Part shown: positions 1 to 7,857 of the stretch, piece after piece
Position numbering within the stretch: the stretch's first letter is position 1
Layout: each line of letters begins with the position of its first letter
Assembly (NCBI GenBank): GCA_947074275.1
Contig: CAMTPA010000005.1
Location: 1-56,569 of the forward strand
Length of the DNA stretch: 56,569 nucleotides
Origin: an uncultured Bacteroides sp.
GTDB lineage: Bacteria; Bacteroidota; Bacteroidia; Bacteroidales; Bacteroidaceae
Direction: 5' to 3'
Position numbers and translations under genes: made by a program
The notes under the pieces: generated by a model
Seen by the model: only the letters and a program-made list of their open reading frames with translations
Databases searched by the model: none
What the model was told of the DNA's origin: nothing

Positions 1-47
1 CTACACTAATCTTAACACTCTTTCCCTACACGACGCTCTTCCGATCT
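1..47 (+). other. Illumina adapter contamination (non-genomic)
   Basis: Bases 1-47 match the i5-side Illumina TruSeq dual-index adapter: CTACAC at 1-6, an 8-base index TAATCTTA at 7-14 (I recall this as TruSeq i5 index D506), then the 33-base read-1 priming segment ending CTTCCGATCT at 38-47. Genomic sequence starts at 48. Its minus-strand translation gives the well-known artefact peptide ending RSEERRVGKEC. The contig edge is therefore an untrimmed read end and says nothing about a biological boundary. Confidence 0.97.
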
Positions 48-263
48 GGTATTGCCAACATCCCAACATCTTGCTTTTTTGTGCGTTATTATACCTATAA
101 AAGGCGATTGTGGTTTTGTTTTTTTTATAAGAAATTTGCAGTTGGTAAAAAGAAGGCAAGCATTGCTGCTATTTGTATCGATGCAATGAAATAAGATATG
201 TGTGAGCATATTGAGAAAATAAGGAAACAATAAATTAATAAGAATGATAATCAAACTACGAAA
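48..263. other. Short region upstream of the PepSY gene, no gene called
   Basis: AT-rich sequence between the adapter and the PepSY gene. A frame stays open from 48 to a TAA at 192-194 (48 codons) and could be the tail of an upstream gene cut off by the contig edge. Its composition (runs of Phe, Lys, Tyr) does not resemble a protein family I recognise, so it is not called. The promoter of the downstream gene would have to lie in 195-263; no clear TAnnTTTG box is visible there. Confidence 0.4.
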
Positions 264-1589
264 ATGAGAAAATTGTTTAGTAAAATACACTTATGGCTTT
301 CTGTCCCATTTGGAATAATCATTGCCATTGTGTGCCTCACAGGTGCAACATTAATCTTCGAACCCGAAATAAACGAGATGACTATGCGCCATCGCTACTT
401 TGTGAAAGAGGTAACGGGGCAACCAATACCACTTGGCGAATTGATGAAGTCGGTGTCGCGTACATTACCCGACTCAGTTTCCATTACGAGCGTAGCCATT
501 TCTCCCGATGCCAACCGCACTTATCAAGTCAATCTTTCTAAACCTCGTCGTGCTGCGGTGTTTGTCGATCCGTATACTGGCGAAGTGGTTGCGAAAAACG
601 AACGTGCTCCCTTCTTTACCTTTATGTTTAGAATGCACCGTTGGTTGCTCGACAGTATGAAACCCGATGGTGGCGTTTTTTGGGGTAAAGTAATTGTGGG
701 CACAAGCACATTGATGTTTGTATTTGTACTGATAACAGGTTTGGTTATTTGGGTTCCTCGCACAGTAAAAGGATTAAAAAATCGTTTGAAAATTGTAGCA
801 AACAAAGGTCAACATCGTTTTTGGTACGATTTGCACGTAGCAGGTGGTTTTTATGCCACACTTCTGCTATTGGTAATGGCACTTACTGGTTTGACGTGGT
901 CTTTCCAATGGTATCGTACAGGTTTTTATAAGGTGTTTGGTGTAGAAACTCAACAAGGCCCTCCTCACGGAGCTACACCCGCACAGCAATCTGCTACGGC
1001 ACCAATCAACACCAATCAATCTTTGGCAACCAATGTCGAACAACGTGGTGAAGGTAGAGGAGGAAGACCCGAAGGTGTCAGTGCAGAAAACAGATTGGAA
1101 AGAGGCGAGGGCAGACCCAAAAGAAATGAAGATAATGTAGAAAAAGGAGAGAATAGAAACGAATACAAAGGCGAAAGACGAGCAGAAGGCGAACAACGTG
1201 GGGAACGTCGCGGCACATTCCGCCATTGGCAGCAGGTATATGACGAAGTAAGCGAATTGAATCCCACTTTCAAGCAAATCACCGTAGCAGATGGTACGGC
1301 AAATGTTTCGTTCGATAGAATAGGCAATCAGCGTGCTTCCGACAAATATACTTTCGATAAGCAAAACGGCAAAATCACAGGAATCGAACTGTATGAAGAT
1401 CAAAGTAAATCGGGCAAAATGCGTGGATGGATTTATTCGGTACACGTGGGCAATTGGGGAGGAGTGATAACCCGAATCCTCTACTTCATTGCTGCGCTGA
1501 TTGGTGGCACTCTACCACTAACAGGTTATTATCTGTGGATTCGTCGATTGATAAAGAAAAAGCAACGTCGTGTGCAACAAGTGGATTAA
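264..1589 (+). CDS. PepSY-associated TM helix domain protein
   Basis: Inner-membrane protein of the PepSY_TM (iron-regulated membrane protein) family, 441 aa. Four hydrophobic helices are visible at about residues 10-32, 143-164, 190-213 and 401-426, with periplasmic PepSY-like segments between helices 1 and 2 and between 3 and 4. Histidines at helix edges (H9, H125, H191, H394) are typical of the family; some members take part in siderophore reduction or electron transfer at the membrane. The second periplasmic loop carries a low-complexity insert of about 60 residues (roughly 258-317) rich in Glu, Arg and Gly, unusual for the family. Such genes often sit beside a TonB-dependent receptor, but the upstream neighbour is lost at the contig edge. 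The next gene is convergent. Substrate unknown; the family call is firm, the physiological role is not. Confidence 0.85.
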   Translation: MRKLFSKIHLWLSVPFGIIIAIVCLTGATLIFEPEINEMTMRHRYFVKEVTGQPIPLGELMKSVSRTLPDSVSITSVAISPDANRTYQVNLSKPRRAAVFVDPYTGEVVAKNERAPFFTFMFRMHRWLLDSMKPDGGVFWGKVIVGTSTLMFVFVLITGLVIWVPRTVKGLKNRLKIVANKGQHRFWYDLHVAGGFYATLLLLVMALTGLTWSFQWYRTGFYKVFGVETQQGPPHGATPAQQSATAPINTNQSLATNVEQRGEGRGGRPEGVSAENRLERGEGRPKRNEDNVEKGENRNEYKGERRAEGEQRGERRGTFRHWQQVYDEVSELNPTFKQITVADGTANVSFDRIGNQRASDKYTFDKQNGKITGIELYEDQSKSGKMRGWIYSVHVGNWGGVITRILYFIAALIGGTLPLTGYYLWIRRLIKKKQRRVQQVD

Positions 1590-1623
1590 GTTACATCACT
1601 ACATATCTATTTAGCAATGTTTC

Positions 1624-1662
1624 AAAGAAGAGGGTGTGTTATAATAGGCACATCCTCTTTTC
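1624..1662 (+). terminator. Hairpin terminator after PepSY gene
   Basis: The stem GAAGAGGGTGTG (1627-1638) pairs with CACATCCTCTTT (1649-1660), with a loop of about 10 bases. It lies 35 bp past the stop of the PepSY gene. The T-run is short, so terminator strength is uncertain. Confidence 0.6.
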
Positions 1663-1704
1663 AGTGTTTTACCTTTTAGAAAGTTTTACTATCTCCATCC
1701 CCTT

Positions 1705-1896
1705 GAAACTTTTGTTTCAACAAGGTGAAACTTTTGTTCCAAGGCCGAGAAACTTTAGTTTCAAGGGGGTGGAACTAAATAGGCTTTGTGATAACCTGAA
1801 ATGGGTTGTCACATAAACAGCCTTATCCCTATTATCGGTTGACAAGATTTATTTTAATCCCTGTTTTTGGTTGTCTGCTTTATACCTTATTCCTAA
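1705..1896 (+). repeat. Mosaic intergenic repeat, copy 1
   Basis: Two modules. Bases 1705-1770 hold three 22-bp units, each starting with a hairpin-forming GAAAC-N4-GTTTC core, followed by a degenerate unit starting GGAACTAAAT at 1771. Bases 1787-1896 form a 110-bp block that begins with the stem-loop TGTGATAACC-N7-GGTTGTCACA (1787-1813). The same block lies inverted at about 27906-28015, while the array there keeps the same orientation. A third copy of only the stem-loop is at 1970-1996. No reading frame is shared by the two copies. Function unknown; it resembles a non-autonomous dispersed element or a structured RNA. Confidence 0.8.
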
Positions 1897-1969
1897 GCGC
1901 GGTTGTCTTTTTATTGATAATCTCACAAACGCTGTAAAAAGGTGGTGTACTCCCCTCTTTATGAACGCT

Positions 1970-1996
1970 TGTGATAACCTGAAACGGGTTGTCACA
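1970..1996 (+). repeat. Solo copy of the 27-bp stem-loop of the mosaic repeat
   Basis: TGTGATAACC and GGTTGTCACA flank a 7-base loop, differing from the 1787-1813 copy only by one loop base. Read on the plus strand as RNA the single non-Watson-Crick position is a G-U pair; on the minus strand it becomes an A-C mismatch, which favours plus-strand folding. It lies 14 bp beyond the bioD stop codon, so it could also act as a downstream structure for the biotin operon. Confidence 0.7.
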
Positions 1997-2010
1997 GTAT
2001 AGCGATGCTA

Positions 2011-2664
2011 CTATGTGGTCTTCTCTATTTCAGGAATCACTATAAAATGTGCTTCGGGGAAGTATTTCTCTAAATAAGCCTTGATGAAACGTTTCGTATC
2101 TTCTTGAATCGTTTTGTCTTTTGCGGTGGGGTAGAGGTTGTAGGCAACGGTGTGCAGGTGGATGCCACGGCTGCGTATTGCCTCTAAGCTAAGTAGAGTG
2201 TGGTTGATGCTTCCCAGTTTTCCTGAGGTGACAAAAATGAGCGGAAACTTTTTGGCGGTAATATAGTCGATGGTTAGAAAATCTTCGGTGAGTGGCACCA
2301 TCAATCCGCCAGCTCCTTCGAGCAGCACGGTGTCGTAGAGTTCGCTCAACTTATTGGTGGCTCGTTCTATTTTTGCGAAATTGATAGGGCGACCATCTAT
2401 GCGTGCTGCCAAGTGAGGCGAAGCGGGATAAGAATAAATCTCTGGCATAGTCAGCCCGCTCTTATCAGCTTCGGTATGCTCTATTCCCATTAGTTTGCGA
2501 TGCAGGTCTATGTCTTCTGAATATCCTACATTGCCGGTTTGAATCAGTTTTTGAGTGATTACGCTTTCACCTTGCTTCATTCTTTCGCGTGCGATAAATC
2601 CCGTGGCAAAACTTTTGCCTGCATCGGTGTCGATGCCACTTACAAAATAGATATTTTCTTTCAT
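2011..2664 (-). CDS. bioD: Dethiobiotin synthetase BioD
   Basis: ATP-dependent dethiobiotin synthetase, 217 aa: closes the ureido ring of 7,8-diaminopelargonate with CO2 and ATP, the penultimate step of biotin synthesis, in the cytoplasm. A P-loop variant GIDTDAGKS at residues 10-18 and the segment LLEGAGGLMVPL in the middle of the protein are typical of BioD. The length is normal for the family. Its start codon overlaps the bioC stop by 4 bp (ATGA arrangement), so translation is probably coupled. It is the last gene of the biotin operon. The call is secure from motifs and context. Confidence 0.95.
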   Translation of the reverse strand: MKENIYFVSGIDTDAGKSFATGFIARERMKQGESVITQKLIQTGNVGYSEDIDLHRKLMGIEHTEADKSGLTMPEIYSYPASPHLAARIDGRPINFAKIERATNKLSELYDTVLLEGAGGLMVPLTEDFLTIDYITAKKFPLIFVTSGKLGSINHTLLSLEAIRSRGIHLHTVAYNLYPTAKDKTIQEDTKRFIKAYLEKYFPEAHFIVIPEIEKTT

Positions 2665-3416
2665 TGTTTTTTCTTTTTAGCGATGATGTAGATGGGGTGA
2701 TAGGTGAGCCTAACTCCTTGTGGGGTGGTGAATAGCTTGCCATACTGTTCGCAAAAACGCATCAAGATGCGGGGTGTCCAGTGTGGGTTGCTAATGCCTG
2801 TGACTCCTGTGGCTTTTAGATGACGAAGTACTTGTTTGGGGTCTTCAAAATATTGTTCAATAATTTGTTCTTCGGTATAAATGATGTCGTAATGTTGCGA
2901 TAGATAGTTGCACAACTCGTCTGTTGACAGATATGATAATCCTTGTTTGGTAGTTTCGCGTATCTCTTGCATATTTTTTTTGCCAAATGTGCTGAATGCC
3001 AAATAGCCGTCACTATGTAAATAATTGCTGCAACGTTGCAAAAAAACATCGGGTGCGTCGAACCACTGAAGCGTGGAGCACGAGGTGATTAAATCTCGGT
3101 TGCGAGGGAACTCTACTTGTTCGGCATCTCCTACTACAAATTCTACTCCCTTGCCTATCAATTCTTCGCAGCGATCGCGCATCTTGTCGCAAAGGTCGTT
3201 CAGTAATAACTCTTCGGGACGAAATTGCTCCATCAAAATTCGAGATAGATTGCCCGTGCCACAACCAAACTCTACAATGGTGCGGGGCTTGAACGATGCA
3301 AGATGTTCGGCAAGTAGAGCAGACATTCGTTTGGCTATCTGTTGCTGTATGCAAGCTTCTTGGCTGTATGTGGTGGCGGCTCGCGAAAATCGTTCTGCAA
3401 TTAGCTTTTTGTCCAT
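2661..3416 (-). CDS. bioC: Malonyl-ACP O-methyltransferase BioC
   Basis: SAM-dependent methyltransferase, 251 aa, that methylates the free carboxyl of malonyl-ACP so fatty acid synthesis enzymes can elongate it to pimeloyl-ACP methyl ester. Motif I, VEFGCGTG, is at residues 48-55, after a BioC-like N-terminus with RFSRAATTYSQEA. The open frame continues upstream to 3563, but the ATG at 3416 is chosen because the protein then begins like family members and the upstream part overlaps bioG in another frame. It still overlaps bioG by 16 bp and bioD by 4 bp, consistent with translational coupling. The adjacent bioG encodes the matching esterase. Confidence 0.93.
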   Translation of the reverse strand: MDKKLIAERFSRAATTYSQEACIQQQIAKRMSALLAEHLASFKPRTIVEFGCGTGNLSRILMEQFRPEELLLNDLCDKMRDRCEELIGKGVEFVVGDAEQVEFPRNRDLITSCSTLQWFDAPDVFLQRCSNYLHSDGYLAFSTFGKKNMQEIRETTKQGLSYLSTDELCNYLSQHYDIIYTEEQIIEQYFEDPKQVLRHLKATGVTGISNPHWTPRILMRFCEQYGKLFTTPQGVRLTYHPIYIIAKKKKQ

Positions 3417-4066
3417 AAAGTCTCTAAATAGGTGGTGAACAACTGTTTGTCGTAATGTGCCTCTTCGCCAAGCCGACAAGCTATGTGCTCTGCTTGCCAA
3501 GCACGTTGTTGGTTTTCGGCTGGAAATATGTGGTCGTTTGTTCCCACAAAAGCTTCGTCCCAATGATATGGCTGTTTAGGGGTGGTTTCGTACATTTTGC
3601 CTATTGCTGCCAACTCTTCTTTTAAAGATTTTATACAGCGTTGTGGAGCAATAGATTGAAAGTGCTTGAAACTTTCCATCGTGCCACACATCCGTCGCTG
3701 AAACTTTTTTAATGTGGTTTCGTTAAGCCCTTCGAGCGTGCCGCTAAAAATAGCCGGAGGAATGCCTCGCTCTGCATCTATGGGGTAAGGAGTACCGTTG
3801 ATAGCAATCCGTTTGCCAACAACAGCCGATGTTGGAAATGATACCTGTGTGGCAGCCCAAACACCCATCGACCACGCCACTACATCAATTTGCTTGTAGC
3901 CATTGAGTAGACTAACGTCAAAATGAAGCGAGCGATAATCGTAGCAAATCAGAAAATCGTGATGAGCAGGGCGAAAATGCTCAAACGGGTGTACGTCCAT
4001 TCCCCATCCAGCAAAGAAGAGGAGAAGATTGGGGTTATTTTGTTTTATAATAAATACTTGTTGCAT
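3401..4066 (-). CDS. bioG: Pimeloyl-ACP methyl ester esterase BioG (DUF452)
   Basis: Alpha/beta hydrolase of the BioG/DUF452 type, 221 aa. It ends the BioC route by removing the methyl group from pimeloyl-ACP methyl ester; BioH, BioK and BioJ do this job in other bacteria. The opening NLLLFFAGWGMD, the segment CYDYRSL and the nucleophile motif AWSMGVW (Ser66) are family hallmarks. It lies directly before bioC, with a 16-bp overlap. A 117-bp gap separates it from bioF upstream, so a second internal promoter is possible, though I see no clear TAnnTTTG box there. Confidence 0.9.
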   Translation of the reverse strand: MQQVFIIKQNNPNLLLFFAGWGMDVHPFEHFRPAHHDFLICYDYRSLHFDVSLLNGYKQIDVVAWSMGVWAATQVSFPTSAVVGKRIAINGTPYPIDAERGIPPAIFSGTLEGLNETTLKKFQRRMCGTMESFKHFQSIAPQRCIKSLKEELAAIGKMYETTPKQPYHWDEAFVGTNDHIFPAENQQRAWQAEHIACRLGEEAHYDKQLFTTYLETLWTKS

Positions 4067-4183
4067 AGTTATATCATTTTTGATTTGTCAACTGTTAAGA
4101 GTTGAGAAGATAACTGTTGACAATTGACGTTTTAGATGTTAATAGTCAACAACTGACTTGTGTACAGTTTATGTTGCATTTGT

Positions 4184-5335
4184 TTATAGAGCTTCAATCA
4201 ACTGTTGTATTTCGCTTTCGGTGAGTGCGGCGGTCAGCGAAAAGCGTATACGTGATGTACCCTCAGGAACTGTTGGTGGGCGTACTGGCAATGCGTAAAA
4301 TCCTTTTTTTTGCAATGTTTCGGCAGTTGCAATGGTAGCTCGGCTATCGCCTACAATCATTGGCAGGATGTGGCTGTCCGATGGACAATCAAACCCTTTG
4401 CTTATCAACGCTTGTTTTAGCTGTTCGCTAATGTGCATCAAGTGTTTGCGCTCCGCTTTGAACTGTGGTAAGCGTTCTAAAAGAAAAGAGATCCACGACA
4501 GGCAAACGGGAGGCAAGGCGGTGGTGAAAATAAGTGTGCGCATTTTGTTTATCAGGTACTCGCGCAACACTTTTTTGCACACAATGTATGCGCCTGCCGA
4601 AGCCAATGCTTTGCCAAATGTGCCTACCAAAAAGTCAATCTCTTGAACACATCCTTCTTCCTCGGCCACTCCAAGCCCTTTTTCGCCACGCACACCAAAA
4701 GCGTGTGCCTCATCTACATAAAGCAGCACATTGGGGTAGGCTTTTTTTAGTCGCACCAGTTCGCTCAGGTTGGCTTTGTCGCCATCCATACTAAAGATGC
4801 TTTCGGTCACGACGATAATCTGCTCGTAAGTGTGTTGATGCTCTTCTATCAATCGCTCTAACTGTATATAGTGGTTGTGTCGGTAGCGAATACACTTTGA
4901 CGTACTAAGCCGAATGCCGTCAATCAAGCTGGCGTGAACCAGTTTATCGGCAAGAATTAGGGTTTGCGCATTGCACACTGCTGGCAAAATGCCCAAATTG
5001 GCGTGGTAGCCGCTGTTGAACACAAGCGCACTCTCTGTGCCAAACAGGGTTGCCATTTGTTGCTCTACTTGCTCGTACGCCAAATAATTGCCTGTGAGCA
5101 AGCGCGATGAAGAGCTGGTGGGCTGAAATGTTTCGGGTTGGATTGTTGCCAAAAACTCAGCTCGCAGTTCAGTTCTGCTTGCCAGTCCTAAATAGTCGTT
5201 CGACGAAAGGTTGAGCATTTGTTTACCTTTTACCGTCACCTTTGTATCGTGATGCTCTATGTGGGGAAGTGAACGGAGGTTTCCCGTTGCTGCCAATTGT
5301 TGCAACTCATTTTGCATTCGCTCATATAAACTCAT
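4184..5335 (-). CDS. bioF: 8-amino-7-oxononanoate synthase BioF
   Basis: PLP-dependent alpha-oxoamine synthase, 383 aa, that condenses pimeloyl-ACP (or -CoA) with L-alanine to give KAPA. The PLP lysine is K242 in [13 protein letters not shown], with [10 protein letters not shown] at 208-217 supplying the cofactor-binding Asp and His. N-terminal [12 protein letters not shown] matches the family. The start overlaps the stop of the bioBA fusion gene by 4 bp, indicating coupled translation. Length and motifs are normal. Confidence 0.95.
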   Translation of the reverse strand: MSLYERMQNELQQLAATGNLRSLPHIEHHDTKVTVKGKQMLNLSSNDYLGLASRTELRAEFLATIQPETFQPTSSSSRLLTGNYLAYEQVEQQMATLFGTESALVFNSGYHANLGILPAVCNAQTLILADKLVHASLIDGIRLSTSKCIRYRHNHYIQLERLIEEHQHTYEQIIVVTESIFSMDGDKANLSELVRLKKAYPNVLLYVDEAHAFGVRGEKGLGVAEEEGCVQEIDFLVGTFGKALASAGAYIVCKKVLREYLINKMRTLIFTTALPPVCLSWISFLLERLPQFKAERKHLMHISEQLKQALISKGFDCPSDSHILPMIVGDSRATIATAETLQKKGFYALPVRPPTVPEGTSRIRFSLTAALTESEIQQLIEAL

Positions 5336-7737
5336 AGCTCGCCCACAATTTTGATGATACCTTGGGTTAGTTTAGATAGTTCCTCGGTAGAGATAATGAA
5401 GGGAGGCATTACGTACACCAATCTGCCGAAAGGACGAATCCAAATGCCTTCTTCTACAAATCGACGCTGCATATAGGCCGTATCAACGGGTTTGTGAAGT
5501 TCCAACACGCCAATAGCTCCCAATATCCGCACATCTTTTACAACAGCAAGTGTTTTGGCTGCTGATAACTCATTTTCCAACTGAGTTTCGATGCGCTTCA
5601 CATTGCTTTGCCAATCCGATTCAAGCAACAATTTGACAGATGCGCTTGCCACAGCGCAAGCCAGCGGATTGCCCATAAAAGTAGGCCCGTGCATAAAGGC
5701 ATATGGTGAGTGATTGGAAATCATATCTGCCACGTGGTTGGTTGTCAGCACTGCCGACAATGTCATATATCCACCTGTAAGTGCTTTGCCTACACACATT
5801 ATATCAGGCTCTATACCCACATATTCCCAAGCAAACAGTTTGCCTGTTCGTCCAAAGCCGGTAGCTATTTCATCGAAAATAACAAGCACATTGTATTCTC
5901 GGCACAATTTGATAGCCTCTTTTAGATATTGTGGGTGATAAAACCACATACCACCTGCTCCTTGCACAATGGGTTCTATAATGAATGCTGCTATCTCATC
6001 GGCGTGTGCTGCAAAAAGCTCTTTCAGTGGTTCTATATCTTGTTCGTTCCATTCGCCATCGAAGCGTGAAGTGGGTTGTGGCACAAAGTGGCGAATAGGT
6101 AGCGAGCTTCCAAATAAGCTGTGCATTCCTGTTTCGGGGTCGCACACCGACATTGCATTCCAAGTGTCGCCGTGATAGCCATTGCGAATGGTGGCAAAGT
6201 TTGATTTTTGTGGTTTGCTGGCTGCATACTGGTATTGTACGGCCATCTTCAATGCCACCTCAACGGCCACCGATCCCGAATCGGCATAAAATATCTTTTG
6301 CATTGAAGGTGGGGCAATGGAGAGTAATTGCTTGCCCAACTCAATAGCGGGGGCGTGGGTTAGTCCGCCAAACATAACGTGAGCCATCTTTTGAGTTTGT
6401 TCCTCAATGGCCCGATTAAGCACCGGATGATTGTAGCCGTGAACAGCACACCACCACGATGACATCCCTTCTATCAGCTTTTGCCCATTACTTAGTGTGA
6501 TGGTGCAACCGTCTGCACGCTCTACCTCATATACAGGTAGTGGATTGGTGGTAGAAGTGTATGGATGCCAAAGATGCTCTCTATCGAATGACGATGTGGG
6601 CAGTTGATAGCCACTATCAAGAATCATCTCTTTGTCTTCTGCTACTTTCGAGCCGAGTGTAGTAAGCAAATCGCCTACAATAGCCGAATTGATGCCAACA
6701 TACAAAGCTTTCTTCATTGCTTCGGGCGACAGTTGAGCACGTCCGCCTGCAAAACGAAGATAAGCTGTGGGATTGACAAAACGGAATAAGGCGATGGTGG
6801 TTAATATTTCCTCTTCGGTAAGTGGTGTTTGTTTTTCGAGTGGAGTGCCCGGAATGAGGCTTAGCAAGTTGATGGGGATAGAACCTACCTCCAATTGGCG
6901 AAGAGTAAAGGCAAACTCAATTCGTTGTTCCATTGTTTCGCCCATACCGATAATGCCGCCACAGCAAATATCCATACCCACCTTGCGAGCTGCTGCAAGT
7001 GTAGCAAGTTTTTGTTCTTGCGTGTGCGTAGAGCACAGTTCGCCAAAATAAGAGGGAGCGGTTTCTAAATTGCAGTGATAGCGAGTGATGCCTGCATCGA
7101 AAAGGGCTTGTAGTTCGCTTTCGGTAAGTAGACCCAAAGAGGCGCATAGTTGGATGGAACTTTTCTGACGCATCAATCGAGTTGATTCACAAAGTTGCGT
7201 CATTTGTTTTGGAGAAGGTTTTCGTCCGCTGGTGACGAGTGAGAAACGTGCGATGCCTTGTGCTTCATTGTATTGAGCTTGTCGCAGACACTCTTCGGGA
7301 GAAACGAGGTCGTAAACATCGGCATTGGTTTTATAGTGAGATGACTGTGCGCACCACTTGCAGTTTTCGGGACAACGACCCGATTTGGCATTTATAATGG
7401 AACACATATCAAATTCACGTTGCGAACACTGTGCGGTGATTTCGTGTGCTGCTGCATACAAGGCCTCTTTGTTGGCAATGCAGGCAAGCCACGAAGCTTG
7501 TTCGGGAGTAATGTCTACTCCACAAAGCACTTGGCTTTTCAAGTCTTCTAATGTCATAAGTATATTGGATGAAATATTTTGAACAGATTTCTGTTTTGCG
7601 AGCGAACGCTCAGCCACATCGTAATGAAGTTGACCGATAGTGACTTGTCTTCCTAAACTTGAAAACACAGCATACCCTTTTCTCGACCATTTGCGAAATC
7701 GCAGAAAAGAAAAATTTGTATATTCTGTTGTTTTCAT
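5332..7737 (-). CDS. bioBA: Biotin synthase / DAPA aminotransferase fusion (BioB-BioA) with N-terminal extension
   Basis: Single frame joining radical-SAM biotin synthase to adenosylmethionine-8-amino-7-oxononanoate aminotransferase. Numbering from the BioB-like Met (ATG at 7557): BioB covers about 1-315, with the 4Fe-4S cysteines C62, C66 and C69 in RCPENCKWC; BioA covers about 325-741, with HGDTW at 462-466 and the PLP lysine K591 in [10 protein letters not shown]. Such fusions are known in Bacteroides. The frame is open to 7803. The ATG at 7737 follows a -7 box at 7761-7768 by only some 20 nt, so the expected transcript would begin with a 60-residue Arg/aromatic-rich extension before BioB. 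Either that is part of the enzyme, or translation starts again at 7557. The extension contains [13 protein letters not shown]. First gene of the biotin operon; its stop overlaps bioF. Confidence 0.9.
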   Translation of the reverse strand: MKTTEYTNFSFLRFRKWSRKGYAVFSSLGRQVTIGQLHYDVAERSLAKQKSVQNISSNILMTLEDLKSQVLCGVDITPEQASWLACIANKEALYAAAHEITAQCSQREFDMCSIINAKSGRCPENCKWCAQSSHYKTNADVYDLVSPEECLRQAQYNEAQGIARFSLVTSGRKPSPKQMTQLCESTRLMRQKSSIQLCASLGLLTESELQALFDAGITRYHCNLETAPSYFGELCSTHTQEQKLATLAAARKVGMDICCGGIIGMGETMEQRIEFAFTLRQLEVGSIPINLLSLIPGTPLEKQTPLTEEEILTTIALFRFVNPTAYLRFAGGRAQLSPEAMKKALYVGINSAIVGDLLTTLGSKVAEDKEMILDSGYQLPTSSFDREHLWHPYTSTTNPLPVYEVERADGCTITLSNGQKLIEGMSSWWCAVHGYNHPVLNRAIEEQTQKMAHVMFGGLTHAPAIELGKQLLSIAPPSMQKIFYADSGSVAVEVALKMAVQYQYAASKPQKSNFATIRNGYHGDTWNAMSVCDPETGMHSLFGSSLPIRHFVPQPTSRFDGEWNEQDIEPLKELFAAHADEIAAFIIEPIVQGAGGMWFYHPQYLKEAIKLCREYNVLVIFDEIATGFGRTGKLFAWEYVGIEPDIMCVGKALTGGYMTLSAVLTTNHVADMISNHSPYAFMHGPTFMGNPLACAVASASVKLLLESDWQSNVKRIETQLENELSAAKTLAVVKDVRILGAIGVLELHKPVDTAYMQRRFVEEGIWIRPFGRLVYVMPPFIISTEELSKLTQGIIKIVGEL

Positions 7738-7760
7738 TGTATAATCTATTTTGACAGGAA

Positions 7761-7768
7761 CAAATGTA
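7761..7768 (-). promoter_or_regulatory. -7 box of the biotin operon promoter
   Basis: Minus-strand TACATTTG fits the Bacteroidota -7 consensus TAnnTTTG. The expected start of transcription is near 7754, leaving a very short leader before the ATG at 7737. No good TTTG -33 element is seen at the usual distance, which leaves room for activator dependence. Confidence 0.55.
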
Positions 7769-7843
7769 CAAATAAAGTGTTTACTTTTAAATAAATACAT
7801 CATTTTTCACAGAAAACTTACTTTAATTTTTATACAAATGCTA

Positions 7844-7851
7844 TAAATTTG
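7844..7851 (+). promoter_or_regulatory. -7 box of the GH3 lipoprotein gene
   Basis: TAAATTTG fits TAnnTTTG. Transcription would begin at about 7857-7858, exactly at the ATG of the GH3 gene, suggesting a leaderless or near-leaderless mRNA. It also argues against the in-frame TTG at 7849, which lies inside this box. Confidence 0.5.
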
Positions 7852-7857
7852 TCAGTG

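Noticed and set aside
48..194. Plus-strand frame open from the adapter junction to a stop at 194
   Set aside because: Could be the end of a cut-off gene, but the composition resembles no known protein and 48 codons open by chance is not rare in AT-rich DNA.
12..290. 92-aa minus-strand open frame at the left end
   Set aside because: Its C-terminus is translated adapter sequence (RSEERRVGKEC) and the rest is antisense to the PepSY gene start and its upstream region.
867..1445. 192-aa frame antisense to the PepSY gene
   Set aside because: Cys/Ser/Phe-rich antisense translation of the low-complexity Glu/Arg insert, with no family resemblance.
1705..1792. 22-bp-period array considered as a CRISPR
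   Set aside because: Units are contiguous with 8-bp variable parts, there are no unique spacers of normal length and no cas genes; same for 28040-28137.
1427..1816. 129-aa plus-strand frame over the end of the PepSY gene and the repeat
   Set aside because: It overlaps a clear gene out of frame and then runs through the hairpin array, so it is not coding.
3417..3563. N-terminal extension of BioC
   Set aside because: It lies wholly inside bioG in another frame and has no similarity to BioC N-termini.
4085..4160. Repeated TCAACTGTTAA / TTGACAATTGAC segments between bioG and bioF as a regulatory array
   Set aside because: Short, imperfect and AT-rich; similar stretches occur at 35590-35640 and 45740-45800, so they look like general intergenic low complexity.
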